Assembly: GCA_024274785.1 (NCBI GenBank)
Contig: JAJSAM010000014.1
Span: 1-64,000, forward strand
From: Planctomycetota bacterium
GTDB taxonomy: Bacteria > Planctomycetota > JAJSAM01
Reading direction: 5' to 3'
Length of the DNA stretch: 64,000 nucleotides
This document shows, piece by piece, positions 18,626-27,679 of this stretch. A program made the position numbers and the translations under genes. Below the pieces are notes generated by a model that searched no databases, was not told where the DNA came from, and worked only from the letters and a program-made list of their open reading frames with translations. How positions within the stretch are numbered: position 1 is the first letter of the stretch; every line of letters starts with the position of its first letter.

Positions 18626-19276
18626 TCACTTCCGCATCTTCTTCACCTTCTCCACCTTCGGGACCGCATTGGCGCGGATGTAGGGGTGGTTCGGATTCTT
18701 GTCCGCGAAGTCCTGGTGGTACTCCTCGGCCTCATAGAACCCTTCGAGCGGTTCCAGCGTCGTGACGATCGGCGCGTCGAAGTTCCCCTCCGCGTCGAGC
18801 TTCTCGATGAAGGCGGCCGCGGCGGCTTTCTGGGCCGGGTCGGCGTAGAAGATCGTGGAGCGGTATTGCCGGCCCGAATCCGGGCCCTGGCGGTTCAGTG
18901 TGGTGGGGTCGTGGCTCACGAAGAAGATCTCGAGGAGTCGATCGTAGTTCACCTTCGCCGGATCGTAGGTGATCCGGACCGATTCGGCGTGCTCGGTGGC
19001 GCCGGAGCTGACCAGGTCGTAGACGGCCGTCGCCTCCTTCCCGCCGGCATATCCGGAAATGACCTCCGAGACGCCGTCGAGGGACTGGAACACGGCTTCG
19101 GTGCACCAGAAGCAACCACCGGCGAAGACCGCGGTCCGCGAGGTGGTCGGCTCCCCGGCCGGATTCTCCGCCTTCTCTTCGGGATCGGACGGCGTGGGGG
19201 ATTCCGTACCGTTGCACGAGCTTCCAAAGGCCATGAGGATCACCAGCACCAGAGTAGAAACGAGATCGTGTCGCAC
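18626..19276 (-). CDS. msrA: Peptide methionine sulfoxide reductase MsrA, lipoprotein form
   Basis: A 216-residue protein that reduces methionine-S-sulfoxide in damaged proteins. The catalytic GCFWC motif is in [14 protein letters not shown], followed by [39 protein letters not shown] and YHQDF, all MsrA hallmarks. An N-terminal lipoprotein signal ([13 protein letters not shown]) places it in the periplasm or on a membrane, as in envelope-repair Msr enzymes. The start is GTG 19276, giving the normal signal length. It is transcribed divergently from the DUF362 gene, sharing the 123-base gap 19277-19399. Confidence 0.92.
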   Translation of the reverse strand: MRHDLVSTLVLVILMAFGSSCNGTESPTPSDPEEKAENPAGEPTTSRTAVFAGGCFWCTEAVFQSLDGVSEVISGYAGGKEATAVYDLVSSGATEHAESVRITYDPAKVNYDRLLEIFFVSHDPTTLNRQGPDSGRQYRSTIFYADPAQKAAAAAFIEKLDAEGNFDAPIVTTLEPLEGFYEAEEYHQDFADKNPNHPYIRANAVPKVEKVKKMRK

Positions 19277-19399
19277 GCTCGTATCATGCCCCCGGAGACG
19301 GCTCACACCACGGATTTCCCCCCTCTCGGATTTCCCTCCCGGGCGGCCGGGGTGCAACCCGGCTGGCCAACAGGAACAGAGAAGTGGTACACCAGCCCC

Positions 19400-20470
19400 A
19401 TGAGCAAGGTCTATCTCGTACCCATGACCGCCGCGGACTCCGCGGAGACGGTCGAGGCAAGGCTCCGCGCGCTCTGGGACAGCGCGGGATTATCCGGCTG
19501 CTTCACCGAGCACGACCTCGCGGCGCTGAAGCTGCACGTGGGGGAGCCCGGCACGAAGACCTACGTCTCGCCGGGGATCGTCAGGGTGCTGGTGGATCTG
19601 CTCGGCGAGCAGGGGGCCACCCCCTTCCTCACCGATACTTCGGTGCTCTACAAGAGCCCGCGGGACAATGGCGTCGGCCACACCCGGGTCGCCCATGACC
19701 ACGGGTTCACCCTTCAGGCGGTGGGGGCGCCCTTCGTGCCGGCCGACGGACTGAACGGCGCCGACGAGATCGAGGTTCGGGTCGACGGGAAGCACTATGA
19801 CCTGGTGGCGATCGCCTCCGGCATCCTGCAGGCCCGCAGCATGCTCCTTCTGACCCACGCCACCGGCCACCTCGGCACCGGATTCGGCGGCGCCCTGAAG
19901 AACCTCGGGATGGGCTGCTGTTCCCGGAAGGGCAAGCTCCGGCAGCACCACGGGCACCAGCCCCGCATCGAATCCGCAGCCTGCACCGCCTGCGGGACCT
20001 GCGCCGAGTGGTGTCCGGTGGACGCCATCCGGATCGACCAGGTCGCCGCGATCGACGAAGGCCGGTGCATCGGGTGCGGCGAGTGCCTGGCCACCTGCCG
20101 CGACGGCGCGGTGACTTTCGACTGGGGCATCATGGGAGAGGAACTTTCCGAGCGGATCGTGGAGCACGCCGTCGGAGTGGCGCGTGGCAAGTCGGGCCGC
20201 CTGGCCTGCGTCACGGTGGCCATGAACATCACGAAGAACTGTGATTGTCTCGGCGTTTCCGAAGAGGGGTTGCTGCCCGACATCGGGATCCTCGCCTCCA
20301 CCGATCCGGTGGCGATCGACCGCGCCGTCCTCGACCTCGTGGTGGAGCGTTCCGGCCGGACCCTCGAGGAAATGAGCTACCCGGATCGGGACGGCCGGCA
20401 CCAACTCGCCTACGCGGAGGAGGTGGGGCTCGGTGTGAACGGTGTGGACCTGGTGACCATATCGGTCTGA
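19400..20470 (+). CDS. DUF362 protein with a 2x[4Fe-4S] ferredoxin domain
   Basis: A 356-residue cytoplasmic protein starting [16 protein letters not shown]. The DUF362 domain has [35 protein letters not shown] and [19 protein letters not shown]. Inserted at residues ~200-245 is a bacterial-type ferredoxin with two CxxCxxCxxxC(P) clusters ([12 protein letters not shown] and [11 protein letters not shown]). The last part ([18 protein letters not shown]) is again DUF362. This is the common DUF362-4Fe4S architecture; its redox partner is unknown. The stop touches repeat A copy 2. Confidence 0.9.
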   Translation: MSKVYLVPMTAADSAETVEARLRALWDSAGLSGCFTEHDLAALKLHVGEPGTKTYVSPGIVRVLVDLLGEQGATPFLTDTSVLYKSPRDNGVGHTRVAHDHGFTLQAVGAPFVPADGLNGADEIEVRVDGKHYDLVAIASGILQARSMLLLTHATGHLGTGFGGALKNLGMGCCSRKGKLRQHHGHQPRIESAACTACGTCAEWCPVDAIRIDQVAAIDEGRCIGCGECLATCRDGAVTFDWGIMGEELSERIVEHAVGVARGKSGRLACVTVAMNITKNCDCLGVSEEGLLPDIGILASTDPVAIDRAVLDLVVERSGRTLEEMSYPDRDGRHQLAYAEEVGLGVNGVDLVTISV

Positions 20471-20633
20471 GGGCCCGTCTGGAATAAGCTGCTGCATCCG
20501 GGGGCCGCTGCATCCCGCTATGCCTTGTCGCTCGTCGGCTGAAACCAGTGAGGTTGCGCCCTCCTCGCGCCTCGCTTTCTCGGGCGCCGCGGCGCTCTCG
20601 GTGTAACGGTCGCACTTGTTTCCAGACGAGCCC
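20471..20633 (+). repeat. MITE-like repeat A, copy 2 (full length, 163 bp)
   Basis: Ends GGGCCCGTCTGGAAT and TTTCCAGACGAGCCC form imperfect terminal inverted repeats of about 14 bp. The interior carries GCTGCTGCATCCGGGGGCC, GCGCCCTCCTCGCG and GGCGCTCTCGGTGTAACGG, as in the other copies. It is inserted directly after the DUF362 stop codon. No consistent target duplication is visible across copies. Confidence 0.85.
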
Positions 20634-20745
20634 CGACTCTTCCCGCGGTTTCCTGGAAGACCGGAGGGCGAATTGCCTGCCCGTCGCATTCGATCGCCCC
20701 CGAAACCGTGTGCCCCGGTGTGTGATCCGGACTACCATCTGACCC

Positions 20746-23070
20746 ATGCGTGCATTCACCATTCTGCTGCTTCTCGTGCCGCTGATCGGTGCGGGTTGTT
20801 CCGACGGCCAGGGGAGAACGACGCCGAAGACCGGGAAGGGGCTCGATCCACTCGTGCCCGTCATTCCGCTGACGGCAACTGAGGCCGCCTACGGCTCTCC
20901 GGCCAGATCGGCGCAGACCGCGACCTTCGTCGGACGGGGAAGCTGCAAGGTCTGCCATGAGTACGAGGACCGGCTCTACCAGGGCTCCGATCACGATCTC
21001 GCCATGGACGTGGCCACCGAAAAGACCGTGCTCGGCGACTTCGACGATGCGGTGTATGAGCGCAATGGCGTGACCTCGCGGTTCTTCAGGAAGGACGGCG
21101 GCTTCTTCGTGAACACCGAGGGGCCGGACGGGAAGCTGCACGACTACGAGGTGAAGTACGTCTTCGGGGTGAGGCCGCTGCAGCAGTACCTGATTCCGTT
21201 CCCCGGTGGCCGCTACCAGACCCTGCCGCTCTGCTGGGACACGCGCGCGAAGGAGGAGGGCGGGCAGCGCTGGTTCCATATCTATCCGGATGAGTACATT
21301 CCTCCCTCCGACATCCTGCACTGGACGGGGGAGAACCAGAACTGGAACTACATGTGCGCGGAGTGCCACTCGACGAATCTCGAGAAGGGCTACGATCTCG
21401 CCACCGACACCTACGACACGACGTGGTCTGAAATCGACGTCTCCTGCGAGGCCTGCCACGGTCCGGGTTCCGATCACGTCGCCTGGGCGGAAGCGCGGAC
21501 CGGTCTCGCCGGCGGCGAAGCGGCAGCGGCTGCCGGCAGGAAGGAAATGGCCCCCTTGAAGGGAGAGGCGCTGATCCAGGCCTGCGCGCGCTGCCACTCC
21601 CGCCGCACCTCGGTCTGGCCGGAGTACGTATACGGCAAGCCGTTCGGCGACGCCCACCGCCTGGTGCTCCTGACGGACATCCACTACTTCGCGGACGGTC
21701 AGATCAAGGACGAGGTCTACGTCTACGGCTCCTTCCTGCAGAGCCGCATGTACCACGAGGGCGTCACTTGCACGGACTGCCACGATCCGCACAGCATGAA
21801 GGTCTACGCGAAGGGCAACGACCTCTGCGCGCGCTGCCACGAACCGAAGACGTACGACGTGGTGGAGCATCACTTCCATGAGCCGGGCACGGAGGGGGCG
21901 GCCTGTGTCTCGTGTCACATGCCGGAGCGCACCTACATGGTCGTGGACCCGCGCCGCGATCACAGCATCCGCATCCCGCGCCCGGACCTGACCCTCTCGA
22001 TCGGCACCCCGAACGCCTGCAGTGGCTGTCACGACGACAAGACGCCGCAGTGGTCCGAGGATGCTGTCGCGAAGTGGTATGGCGCGAAGCGTCGCCGTCC
22101 GGCGCACTTCGGCGAGACGCTGTATCTCGCGCACACCGGCGCGCCGGAGGCGACCGGAGCCCTCAGCCGGCTCGCCCTGAACCAGAGTCAGCCGGCCATC
22201 GCCCGCGCGACGGCGATCCAGGAGCTTTCGATTCGGCCGGGACCGGCCGTGCTGCGGACCATCGAAAGCGCGCTTGGCGATCCCGACCCGAACGTCCGCT
22301 CAGAGGCGGCGCTCGCTCTTCAGGACTACCCGCCGGAGGAACGCCTCCGGGCCTTCGCGCTGCTCGATGATCCGGTTCGGCTGGTGCGCGTGGCCGCTAT
22401 CGAGGCCCTCGCCGGTGTCCGGATCAAGGAACTCAGTCCCGAGCAGCGCGCCGCATTCTCGAAAGCCACCGTCGAGTACGTCCGCTCCGAACTGAGCAAC
22501 TCGGACCGAACTTACGCCCACACGAACATCGGTTCGCTTCTCGTGCGGATGGGGCAGTTCGCCGCGGCGGAGCGCTCCTACCTGACCGCGCTCGACATGA
22601 GGCCGGGAGACATCATCGCCACTGTGAACCTCGCCGACCTCTACCGGATGGTCGCGCGGGACGATGCCGGCGAGAAGGTCCTGCGGGCCGGTCTGGCGGC
22701 GAACCCCGGCGGGGCTCCGATCCATCACGCCCTGGGATTGCTGCTTGTCCGGGAGAAGCGGATGGGAGAAGCCTTCACTTTCCTCGAGCGGGCCGGCGAG
22801 TTGCAGCCCGACGTGCCTCGCTACGGCTACACGCATGCCGTCGCTCTGCACTCCGCGGGGAAGATCGAGGAGGCCATCCGCGCCCTCGAGAAGGTGCATC
22901 AACGTCACGGAGACGACGTCGATGTCATCGTAGCGCTGATTCGTTTCAACCAGGAGGTGGGCAAACTCTCTTCCGCCATCCACTACACCGGGAAGCTGAT
23001 CCGGATTCGCCCGGATGACATCAGTGCGCGCCAGTTGCTTCGACAGCTTCGCCGGGAGCAGCAGAAATGA
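20746..23070 (+). CDS. Octaheme c-type cytochrome with HEAT and TPR repeats
   Basis: A 774-residue lipoprotein (lipobox IGAGC). Eight CxxCH haem-c motifs occur in the first ~430 residues: CKVCH, CAECH, CEACH, CARCH, CTDCH, CARCH, CVSCH, CSGCH. Then come HEAT-type repeats (~455-560) and tetratricopeptide repeats (~580-770: LLVRMGQFAAAERSYLTALD, HSAGKIEEAIRALEKVH). Such multiheme-TPR fusions are periplasmic or outer-membrane electron carriers that dock partners through the solenoid; the electron acceptor is unknown. The following lipoprotein gene overlaps by 4 bases (ATGA), so the two are one operon. Confidence 0.9.
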   Translation: MRAFTILLLLVPLIGAGCSDGQGRTTPKTGKGLDPLVPVIPLTATEAAYGSPARSAQTATFVGRGSCKVCHEYEDRLYQGSDHDLAMDVATEKTVLGDFDDAVYERNGVTSRFFRKDGGFFVNTEGPDGKLHDYEVKYVFGVRPLQQYLIPFPGGRYQTLPLCWDTRAKEEGGQRWFHIYPDEYIPPSDILHWTGENQNWNYMCAECHSTNLEKGYDLATDTYDTTWSEIDVSCEACHGPGSDHVAWAEARTGLAGGEAAAAAGRKEMAPLKGEALIQACARCHSRRTSVWPEYVYGKPFGDAHRLVLLTDIHYFADGQIKDEVYVYGSFLQSRMYHEGVTCTDCHDPHSMKVYAKGNDLCARCHEPKTYDVVEHHFHEPGTEGAACVSCHMPERTYMVVDPRRDHSIRIPRPDLTLSIGTPNACSGCHDDKTPQWSEDAVAKWYGAKRRRPAHFGETLYLAHTGAPEATGALSRLALNQSQPAIARATAIQELSIRPGPAVLRTIESALGDPDPNVRSEAALALQDYPPEERLRAFALLDDPVRLVRVAAIEALAGVRIKELSPEQRAAFSKATVEYVRSELSNSDRTYAHTNIGSLLVRMGQFAAAERSYLTALDMRPGDIIATVNLADLYRMVARDDAGEKVLRAGLAANPGGAPIHHALGLLLVREKRMGEAFTFLERAGELQPDVPRYGYTHAVALHSAGKIEEAIRALEKVHQRHGDDVDVIVALIRFNQEVGKLSSAIHYTGKLIRIRPDDISARQLLRQLRREQQK

Positions 23071-23558
23071 CCGCGCTCGAGAAAGCCCCCATGAAATCCG
23101 CCATCGTCGGCCTGTTCTGCATCGCTGCCGGCCTGTCATTCGTCGCCTGCGGCAGTTCGCCTTCCATCCAGGAGGTGGAGATGCCCGACCTGTCCGTTGC
23201 GATCGAGAATCCGAACTTCGCCCGCATCTATCTCTTCCGCAACGACCAGGAGTTCGGAACCACCCACTACGTTACGATCTATCAGGACGACGAGCGCCTC
23301 GGCATGATCGGCGAGGATGACTTTTTCTGCTGGGAGCGCTACCCCGGCCGCACCAACATCCACATCGTCATCGAGCGATCGGGCCTCCAGTCCGGCACGA
23401 AGCAGGGGGTGGAATTGATCGATCTGGAGCCCGGCATGATCCTCTACGGCCAGATCGAGTTTCCGGTGAAGCGGCGGCGGCCGTACATCATCTGGCTGAA
23501 GCCGGCGGACGGCCGCGAGGCGCTCGCGCAGCGCAAGCCGGCGCCACGGGCGAGGTAG
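23067..23558 (+). CDS. DUF2846-like lipoprotein
   Basis: A 163-residue lipoprotein (signal AIVGLFCIAAGLSFVACG). The pattern ARIYLFRNDQEFGTTHYVTI, then LGMIGEDDFFCWE, then IVIERSGLQS and GQIEFPVKRRRPYIIWL, resembles small DUF2846-type beta-sandwich lipoproteins. The ATG at 23067 overlaps the cytochrome stop; an alternative ATG at 23091 gives a shorter signal. Co-transcription with the octaheme cytochrome suggests a role in its assembly or anchoring. Confidence 0.7.
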   Translation: MTALEKAPMKSAIVGLFCIAAGLSFVACGSSPSIQEVEMPDLSVAIENPNFARIYLFRNDQEFGTTHYVTIYQDDERLGMIGEDDFFCWERYPGRTNIHIVIERSGLQSGTKQGVELIDLEPGMILYGQIEFPVKRRRPYIIWLKPADGREALAQRKPAPRAR

Positions 23559-23645
23559 GAGGGCCCGCACCCCCCGCGTTCGCCGTCGACCATGCCCGGC
23601 CCCTGAGCGGACGAGACGGAGTTTGTCCCACCGATGAGTGGGTGC

Positions 23646-25154
23646 CTACCGCAACTCGACGGCGGCCACGAGCAGGCCGGTGGGGGTGGCCACCACGAAT
23701 CGATACCAGCCCGGCTCGGTGAGTTCGCCGGCCCAGTTGTCGCCTGCGCCCGCTTCGCGGACCGTGGCATACTGCTCTCTGGCATTGGCCGCCGCCAGCA
23801 GGTCCGCGGCCTGCTCCGGGTTGTCCGGGGCCGCTCCCGCTTCGCGGCGGCCACGCTTCGGCAGCTGGCGACGGCCGACGACCAGCAAGGTGGCGCCTTC
23901 CGGCTCCTCGACGGTGTAACTCCAGCCGGTGTCCATCCGTTCGATGCTCACGTCGAGGGCAGCCGGCATTTTCAGCTTCACCGCCGGGTCACCGAGGATC
24001 GCGTACAGCAACGGCTGGTCCCGTCTCAGCTTCGCCTGGTCGATCTCGTCCTCGAGCTTGCCCTCCACGTCGGACAGCATTTTCTCCATGACGAAATCGC
24101 GCATCCCGGCGGCCTTGCGTTGACCGTCCAACCAGACGTCGCCGATTCGCGAACCGCCGGTCCCGAGCCGGGTGAGCAGCGCGCGGCCGGTGAAAAGGTT
24201 CGTCAGGGGATGCGATTCCGTGGTCGCCGCGATGACCACCGGCGGTCCCCCGGGAGTGGCGAGCATCACCTCGGCCATGCATGGAAGTTTCCCGTCGAAC
24301 TCGCCGCTCGAACATGTGAGGAACACCACCGGCGCCACCGGAGTCTTCCCCGCGAGTCCGGATCTGACATCGTCGAGACCGTATCGGACGGCTCCGTCGC
24401 CGTGGCGCATCGCGAACACCGACCGGGGCCCAGCGTGGGCCACGATCGCGGCGAGTACCGCCCCGCTTCTCCACTCGCGATTGAACGTCGCCGGCTGATC
24501 CGGGGGCCAGCCGCAGAGCGGGTTGCCGGCAAGCGAGGAGATGAGATAGCGGTCGAGACTCTTCGGCGCGAACTTCCGCACCGTCGAGACGAGCAGGCCG
24601 GTCGCCATCGAGTCGATTACGCCGCCGTAACCCGGGGCGCCGGCCCACGCGAGCATGCGGAGATCGGAAGTCGTTGGAATTCGCCGCTCGAACTCGAGCG
24701 TCTTCGTCACCACTGCGGCAACCTGCGCAGCCGTCCGCGCGGGGATCCGGCCGACCGGGAAATCGGGCCTGAGGTCGCCGTAGCTGTCGCCATAGAGCGA
24801 GTCGGTGGAGAAGGTCTTTCGCTGCGGGGGACGCCAGCGGTAGAGAGGCCGCGTCATCGGGGCGACCTGCCACTCTTCCGTGTCCTGCCCGGCCTCGAAG
24901 TCGCCGACGATCAGGACGAACGCGGGATCCCGTCCGAGCGCCGCGATCGCCAGGGCGACGGGAGGCGCCGCGATGCGGACGTCGAAGCCCTCCCCGGCGC
25001 GAAATGCGGCGAGGGGGGCGACCGCCTCGGTCAGACCGGGTGGCCCGACGACGAGCCATACCGGCTTCGCGTCCCCGGCCGCCGTGGGGGACAGGGTGAG
25101 CAGAATCAGCAGGATGAGCAGAACCAGCAGCAGGAGAGCGCTCGTGTACTTCAT
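23646..25154 (-). CDS. Secreted gingipain-like (peptidase C25) protein
   Basis: A 502-residue exported protein. The signal peptide MKYTSALLLLVLLILLILL starts at ATG 25154. The domain order matches the catalytic part of family C25: VWLVVGPPGL...AFRAGEGFDVRIA, FVLIVGDF, STDSLYGDSYGD, DFPVGRIPARTAAQVAAVV, then VFLTCSSGEFDG with a candidate nucleophile Cys, and YAILGDPAV. The usual His-Gly motif before the Cys is seen only as MRHGDG or AHAGP, so activity is uncertain. The C-terminal ~120 residues are a beta-rich domain. Probably a periplasmic or secreted cysteine peptidase. Confidence 0.7.
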   Translation of the reverse strand: MKYTSALLLLVLLILLILLTLSPTAAGDAKPVWLVVGPPGLTEAVAPLAAFRAGEGFDVRIAAPPVALAIAALGRDPAFVLIVGDFEAGQDTEEWQVAPMTRPLYRWRPPQRKTFSTDSLYGDSYGDLRPDFPVGRIPARTAAQVAAVVTKTLEFERRIPTTSDLRMLAWAGAPGYGGVIDSMATGLLVSTVRKFAPKSLDRYLISSLAGNPLCGWPPDQPATFNREWRSGAVLAAIVAHAGPRSVFAMRHGDGAVRYGLDDVRSGLAGKTPVAPVVFLTCSSGEFDGKLPCMAEVMLATPGGPPVVIAATTESHPLTNLFTGRALLTRLGTGGSRIGDVWLDGQRKAAGMRDFVMEKMLSDVEGKLEDEIDQAKLRRDQPLLYAILGDPAVKLKMPAALDVSIERMDTGWSYTVEEPEGATLLVVGRRQLPKRGRREAGAAPDNPEQAADLLAAANAREQYATVREAGAGDNWAGELTEPGWYRFVVATPTGLLVAAVELR

Positions 25155-25260
25155 CTCCCGAGTGTACGGGCTCTCGCGGAATGTCCAGTTCCCCCCCCCG
25201 GCAGAAGACCGGGGATCACTGCAGTACCGACGTTTGAATTCTTCGTCGCATTCGCGGAAT

Positions 25261-25320
25261 CCGCGTGACGTTTCCGGACTGCCAGCACGGTCGAGACGAA
25301 GCTCGTCCCTCCGATCGCGG
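25261..25320 (+). repeat. Dispersed repeat B, copy 4 (diverged)
   Basis: CCGCGTGACGTTTCCGGACTG and CCAGCACGGTCG match the first half of the repeat; the second half has diverged into GAGACGAAGCTCGTCCCTCC. Upstream, CTTCGTCGCATTCGCGGAAT is also related to copies 2 and 5. Confidence 0.65.
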
Positions 25321-25352
25321 GGTCGTAGCGCCGGTGCGGAGCGGAATCCAGA

Positions 25353-25381
25353 GGAGGCCGGCGCATGTGACGCCGGCCTCC
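25353..25381. terminator. Hairpin, possible terminator
   Basis: GGAGGCCGGCG (25353-25363) pairs perfectly with CGCCGGCCTCC (25371-25381) across a 7-base loop. It lacks a T tract on either side, so it could be a processing or REP-type structure rather than a terminator. Confidence 0.4.
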
Positions 25382-25472
25382 AGCCTGACATTCGAGAGCC
25401 GGTGCGTGTGGCGAGTCTGGCTCTCTGCGGGTCAGACGACCTCAGAGTGGGCGTCGAATTCCGCCCGGCAAA

Positions 25473-25498
25473 AAGGCCGGCACCGAAGTGCCGGCCTT
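25473..25498 (-). terminator. Intrinsic terminator (minus strand)
   Basis: AAGGCCGGCAC (25473-25483) and GTGCCGGCCTT (25488-25498) form an 11-bp stem with a 4-base loop (TTCG on the minus strand). On the minus strand the stem is followed by TTT from the A run 25470-25474. It would end transcripts coming from the thioredoxin-like gene. Confidence 0.6.
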
Positions 25499-25859
25499 CG
25501 ACGTGCTGATCCCCCGACAACGCGCCCCCCATGAACCCCCCTGAGGGCGCCGCTCCACTCAGCGCTCGAGCGAGGCATGTTTCTCTGCGGCGGTACCTGG
25601 ACCTGAACTCGCCACGATCCAGAATCTCCCGCTCATCCGCGAGGCTGCGGGCGCCGATCGGAGCACCCATGGCAACTTCTTCATCTGCCTCTCCTCACCG
25701 AAAGCGCCGTGGTCCACGGCTGCGTTCATTCCATATCGATGCGACTGAGTGTATCTCGCATTCGCATAAGGGCAAGGGAGAATCTGAAATGGTGAGAGCG
25801 GAGGGTGCTGGCTGTGAAGGCGATCGCGGTGGGCATGGCGCGGCCGGGAATCAAAGAGA

Positions 25860-25892
25860 CGCCCCGGTTCGAAAACCGGGGCGCCCGTTTTT
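25860..25892 (+). terminator. Terminator-like hairpin with T tract (plus strand)
   Basis: CGCCCCGGTT (25860-25869) pairs with AACCGGGGCG (25874-25883) around CGAA, followed by CCCGTTTTT. Its T tract faces the plus strand although no plus-strand gene precedes it. It may serve the minus-strand gene as a bidirectional barrier, or be the relic of a lost gene. Confidence 0.55.
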
Positions 25893-25951
25893 CCAGAAGG
25901 CCCGTATTTCCAGAAGGCCCGTTTTTCCAGAAGGCCCGTATTTCCAGAAAC
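25884..25951. repeat. Four tandem 17-bp units
   Basis: CCCGTTTTTCCAGAAGG and CCCGTATTTCCAGAAGG alternate for four units (25884-25900, 25901-25917, 25918-25934, 25935-25951), the last ending AAAC. It lies just downstream of the thioredoxin-like gene and begins within the T tract of the hairpin at 25860. Confidence 0.85.
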
Positions 25952-25972
25952 AAAGCCGGCTGAATCGGCTTG

Positions 25973-26776
25973 CTACCGACTTTCAGCCGCCTGTTCCGGC
26001 AGGAACTCGGGCCGGAGCTGGCATGAGGCGATGATCTCCGCCTCGTCCTCTTCGATCTTCTTGCGAAGCTCGGCGAGGGCCTCTTCAGCGGCCTTGACCT
26101 TCTTCTCGACGGTCCGGTTGGGACGTTCGTCGAGTTTGGCGCGGTCCTTCTCGACGGACTGACGCTTGACATCCCACTTGTCAAGCCGGTCGAGGATCCC
26201 CTTGTACTCCTTGGCGAACTTCTTGATCTTCTTCGTGAAGCTCTTGTTCCAGGTGTACTCGATGAGCTTGTTGACGCTCGACAGGGAGGTGGCGCGCTTG
26301 CCGTAAACCTTCTTGATCAGCTTCGCGGACGGGTCGAAGAAGTAGAAAGCAGGGGTCTGCTTCATGTACCGCTTCTTCATGTCGCCCTCGGGCAGCTCGA
26401 TGACGTTGACGCGGAAGCAATTGAACCGCCTGAGCGCAATCCCCACGCTCTCGTTGCCCATGATGGCGCCATCGATCTTCTTGATGGTCTTCTCATCGGA
26501 GACGTCCTGGAACCAGACGATGCTGGGACGGTTCGTCGCGACGAGTGCCGGGAACAGCTTTGCGAGCTTCTTTTCCACGGGGAGGGCTGTCTCCCCGTAT
26601 GCGGCTCCGTTCGTGTTCTCAGTCAGGCGCAGATCCTTCCACTGGATCTGAACCCGCTCACGAGCAGGACCACAGCGGCCTCCGCCTCAGCCTGCTTCCG
26701 CCGCGGCCGGCAGCACGTACCAGCTCGCGACGATGAGCAGAGCGCCGAGCGCCCCGATCACCATGAACTTCTTCAT
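25973..26776 (-). pseudogene. Secreted thioredoxin-fold protein interrupted by in-frame TGA
   Basis: From ATG 26776, with GGGAGGAAG upstream, a signal peptide reads MKKFMVIGALGALLIVASWY then VLPAAAEAG, where a TGA occurs at 26687-26689. The same frame continues without a break as RCGPARERVQIQWKDLRLTE and on to a thioredoxin-fold core (SIVWFQDVSDEKTIKKID, cis-Pro region KQTPAFYFFDPSAK), ending in a long Lys/Glu-rich helical tail. The CxxC pair of thioredoxin is absent. Read through, the product is 267 residues. Without readthrough, only a start such as GTG 26578 would express the body, without a signal peptide. Either a nonsense mutation or a base error. Confidence 0.6.
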
Positions 26777-26975
26777 AGAGACTTCCTCCCTCGGGGCAGG
26801 CCCCGAGTGCCAGAAGACAATGCGGTCCAGCAGGAGTATATCGCAGGTGGGGAGGCGGGCAACCAGAAACGGGAGACTGTGGGCAGTCAATTCCCCGGCT
26901 TTCCCGCTCGACCGCCTGCCCGGGCAGCAAGAGCCGGACGGGAAATCTGTCACCCGCGGTTCATGAAGATCGCCC

Positions 26976-26981
26976 TATAAT
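26976..26981 (+). promoter_or_regulatory. Putative -10 box of the two-component operon
   Basis: TATAAT lies 18 bases before GTG 26999. No good -35 box is seen 17 bases upstream, so this may be an activator-dependent promoter. Its position would put transcription start close to or after the ATG at 26984, supporting GTG 26999 as the true start of the regulator. Confidence 0.35.
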
Positions 26982-26998
26982 CCATGCGGGAGGCGACC

Positions 26999-27679
26999 GT
27001 GCGCTTACTACTGGTGGAGGACGAGCCGGACCTGGCGGAGGTGGTCAGGCGCGGCCTCGAGGAGGAGGGATACGCGGTGGACATCTCCCTCGACGGAGAG
27101 GACGGTGCGTGGCGGGCGACCACCATGGACTACGACATTGCGGTCCTCGACATCATGCTGCCCGGTGTGAACGGTCTGGAGATCCTGAGGCGGATGCGTG
27201 AGGCTGGCCGCCACGCGCCGGTTCTCCTGCTTACCGCGCGTGACACCGTTGCGGACCGCGTCCTCGGGCTCGATCTCGGCGCCGACGACTACCTGGTGAA
27301 ACCGTTCGCGTTTTCCGAGTTGACCGCTCGTCTCCGGGCGCTGCTGCGGCGGGGAGCGAAGGGCTCCGGCGGTACGCTCCGCCACAATGACCTGGAGATG
27401 GACCCGGCCCGCCACGTGGTCACTCGCGCCGGCCGCCACGTCGACCTCACCGCGAAGGAGTTCCAGTTTCTCGAGGTGCTGATCCGGGAGCCGGAGCGGG
27501 TCCACACCCGTACCGAACTCATCGAGCGGGTCTACGACGACGAGTTCGACGCCATGAGCAATATCGTGGACGTCTTCGTGAGCCGGCTGCGGCGCAAGCT
27601 GAATCGGTGTGCGGGAGTGAAACTTCTCGCCACGGTGCGTGGGGTCGGCTACCGGCTGGCGGGAGGCGATCACGCGTAG
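26999..27679 (+). CDS. OmpR-family response regulator
   Basis: A 226-residue transcription factor. The receiver domain has the acidic pair in LLVEDEPDLAE, phospho-Asp in IAVLDIMLPG, Thr in LLLTARD and Lys in DYLVKPF. The C-terminal winged helix (LDLTAKEFQFLEVLIREPER and IVDVFVSRLRRKLN then TVRGVGYRL) binds DNA. It most resembles CusR/PcoR-type regulators. GTG 26999 is preferred over ATG 26984 because GGGAGG lies 5 bases upstream of it. The sensor gene overlaps its 3' end, so they form one operon. Confidence 0.92.
   Translation: MRLLLVEDEPDLAEVVRRGLEEEGYAVDISLDGEDGAWRATTMDYDIAVLDIMLPGVNGLEILRRMREAGRHAPVLLLTARDTVADRVLGLDLGADDYLVKPFAFSELTARLRALLRRGAKGSGGTLRHNDLEMDPARHVVTRAGRHVDLTAKEFQFLEVLIREPERVHTRTELIERVYDDEFDAMSNIVDVFVSRLRRKLNRCAGVKLLATVRGVGYRLAGGDHA

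Larger units (their letters stand above)
25155..25972. other. 818-base gene-free, repeat-rich region
   Basis: No convincing coding frame on either strand. It contains repeat B copy 4, three strong hairpins (25353-25381, 25473-25498, 25860-25883) and a four-unit tandem repeat (25884-25951). The only small frame with coding-like content is a 36-codon minus-strand frame near 25730-25840, which has no other support. Confidence 0.6.

Noticed and set aside
16919-20470. 1183-codon plus-strand open frame
   Set aside because: Only the last 357 codons (from 19400) encode a protein, the DUF362 protein. The rest is the antisense of the VWA and MsrA genes, a usual effect of high GC.
25884-25951. CRISPR array
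   Set aside because: The four units are directly tandem with no spacers, and no cas genes are present. No other spaced repeat arrays were seen in the window.
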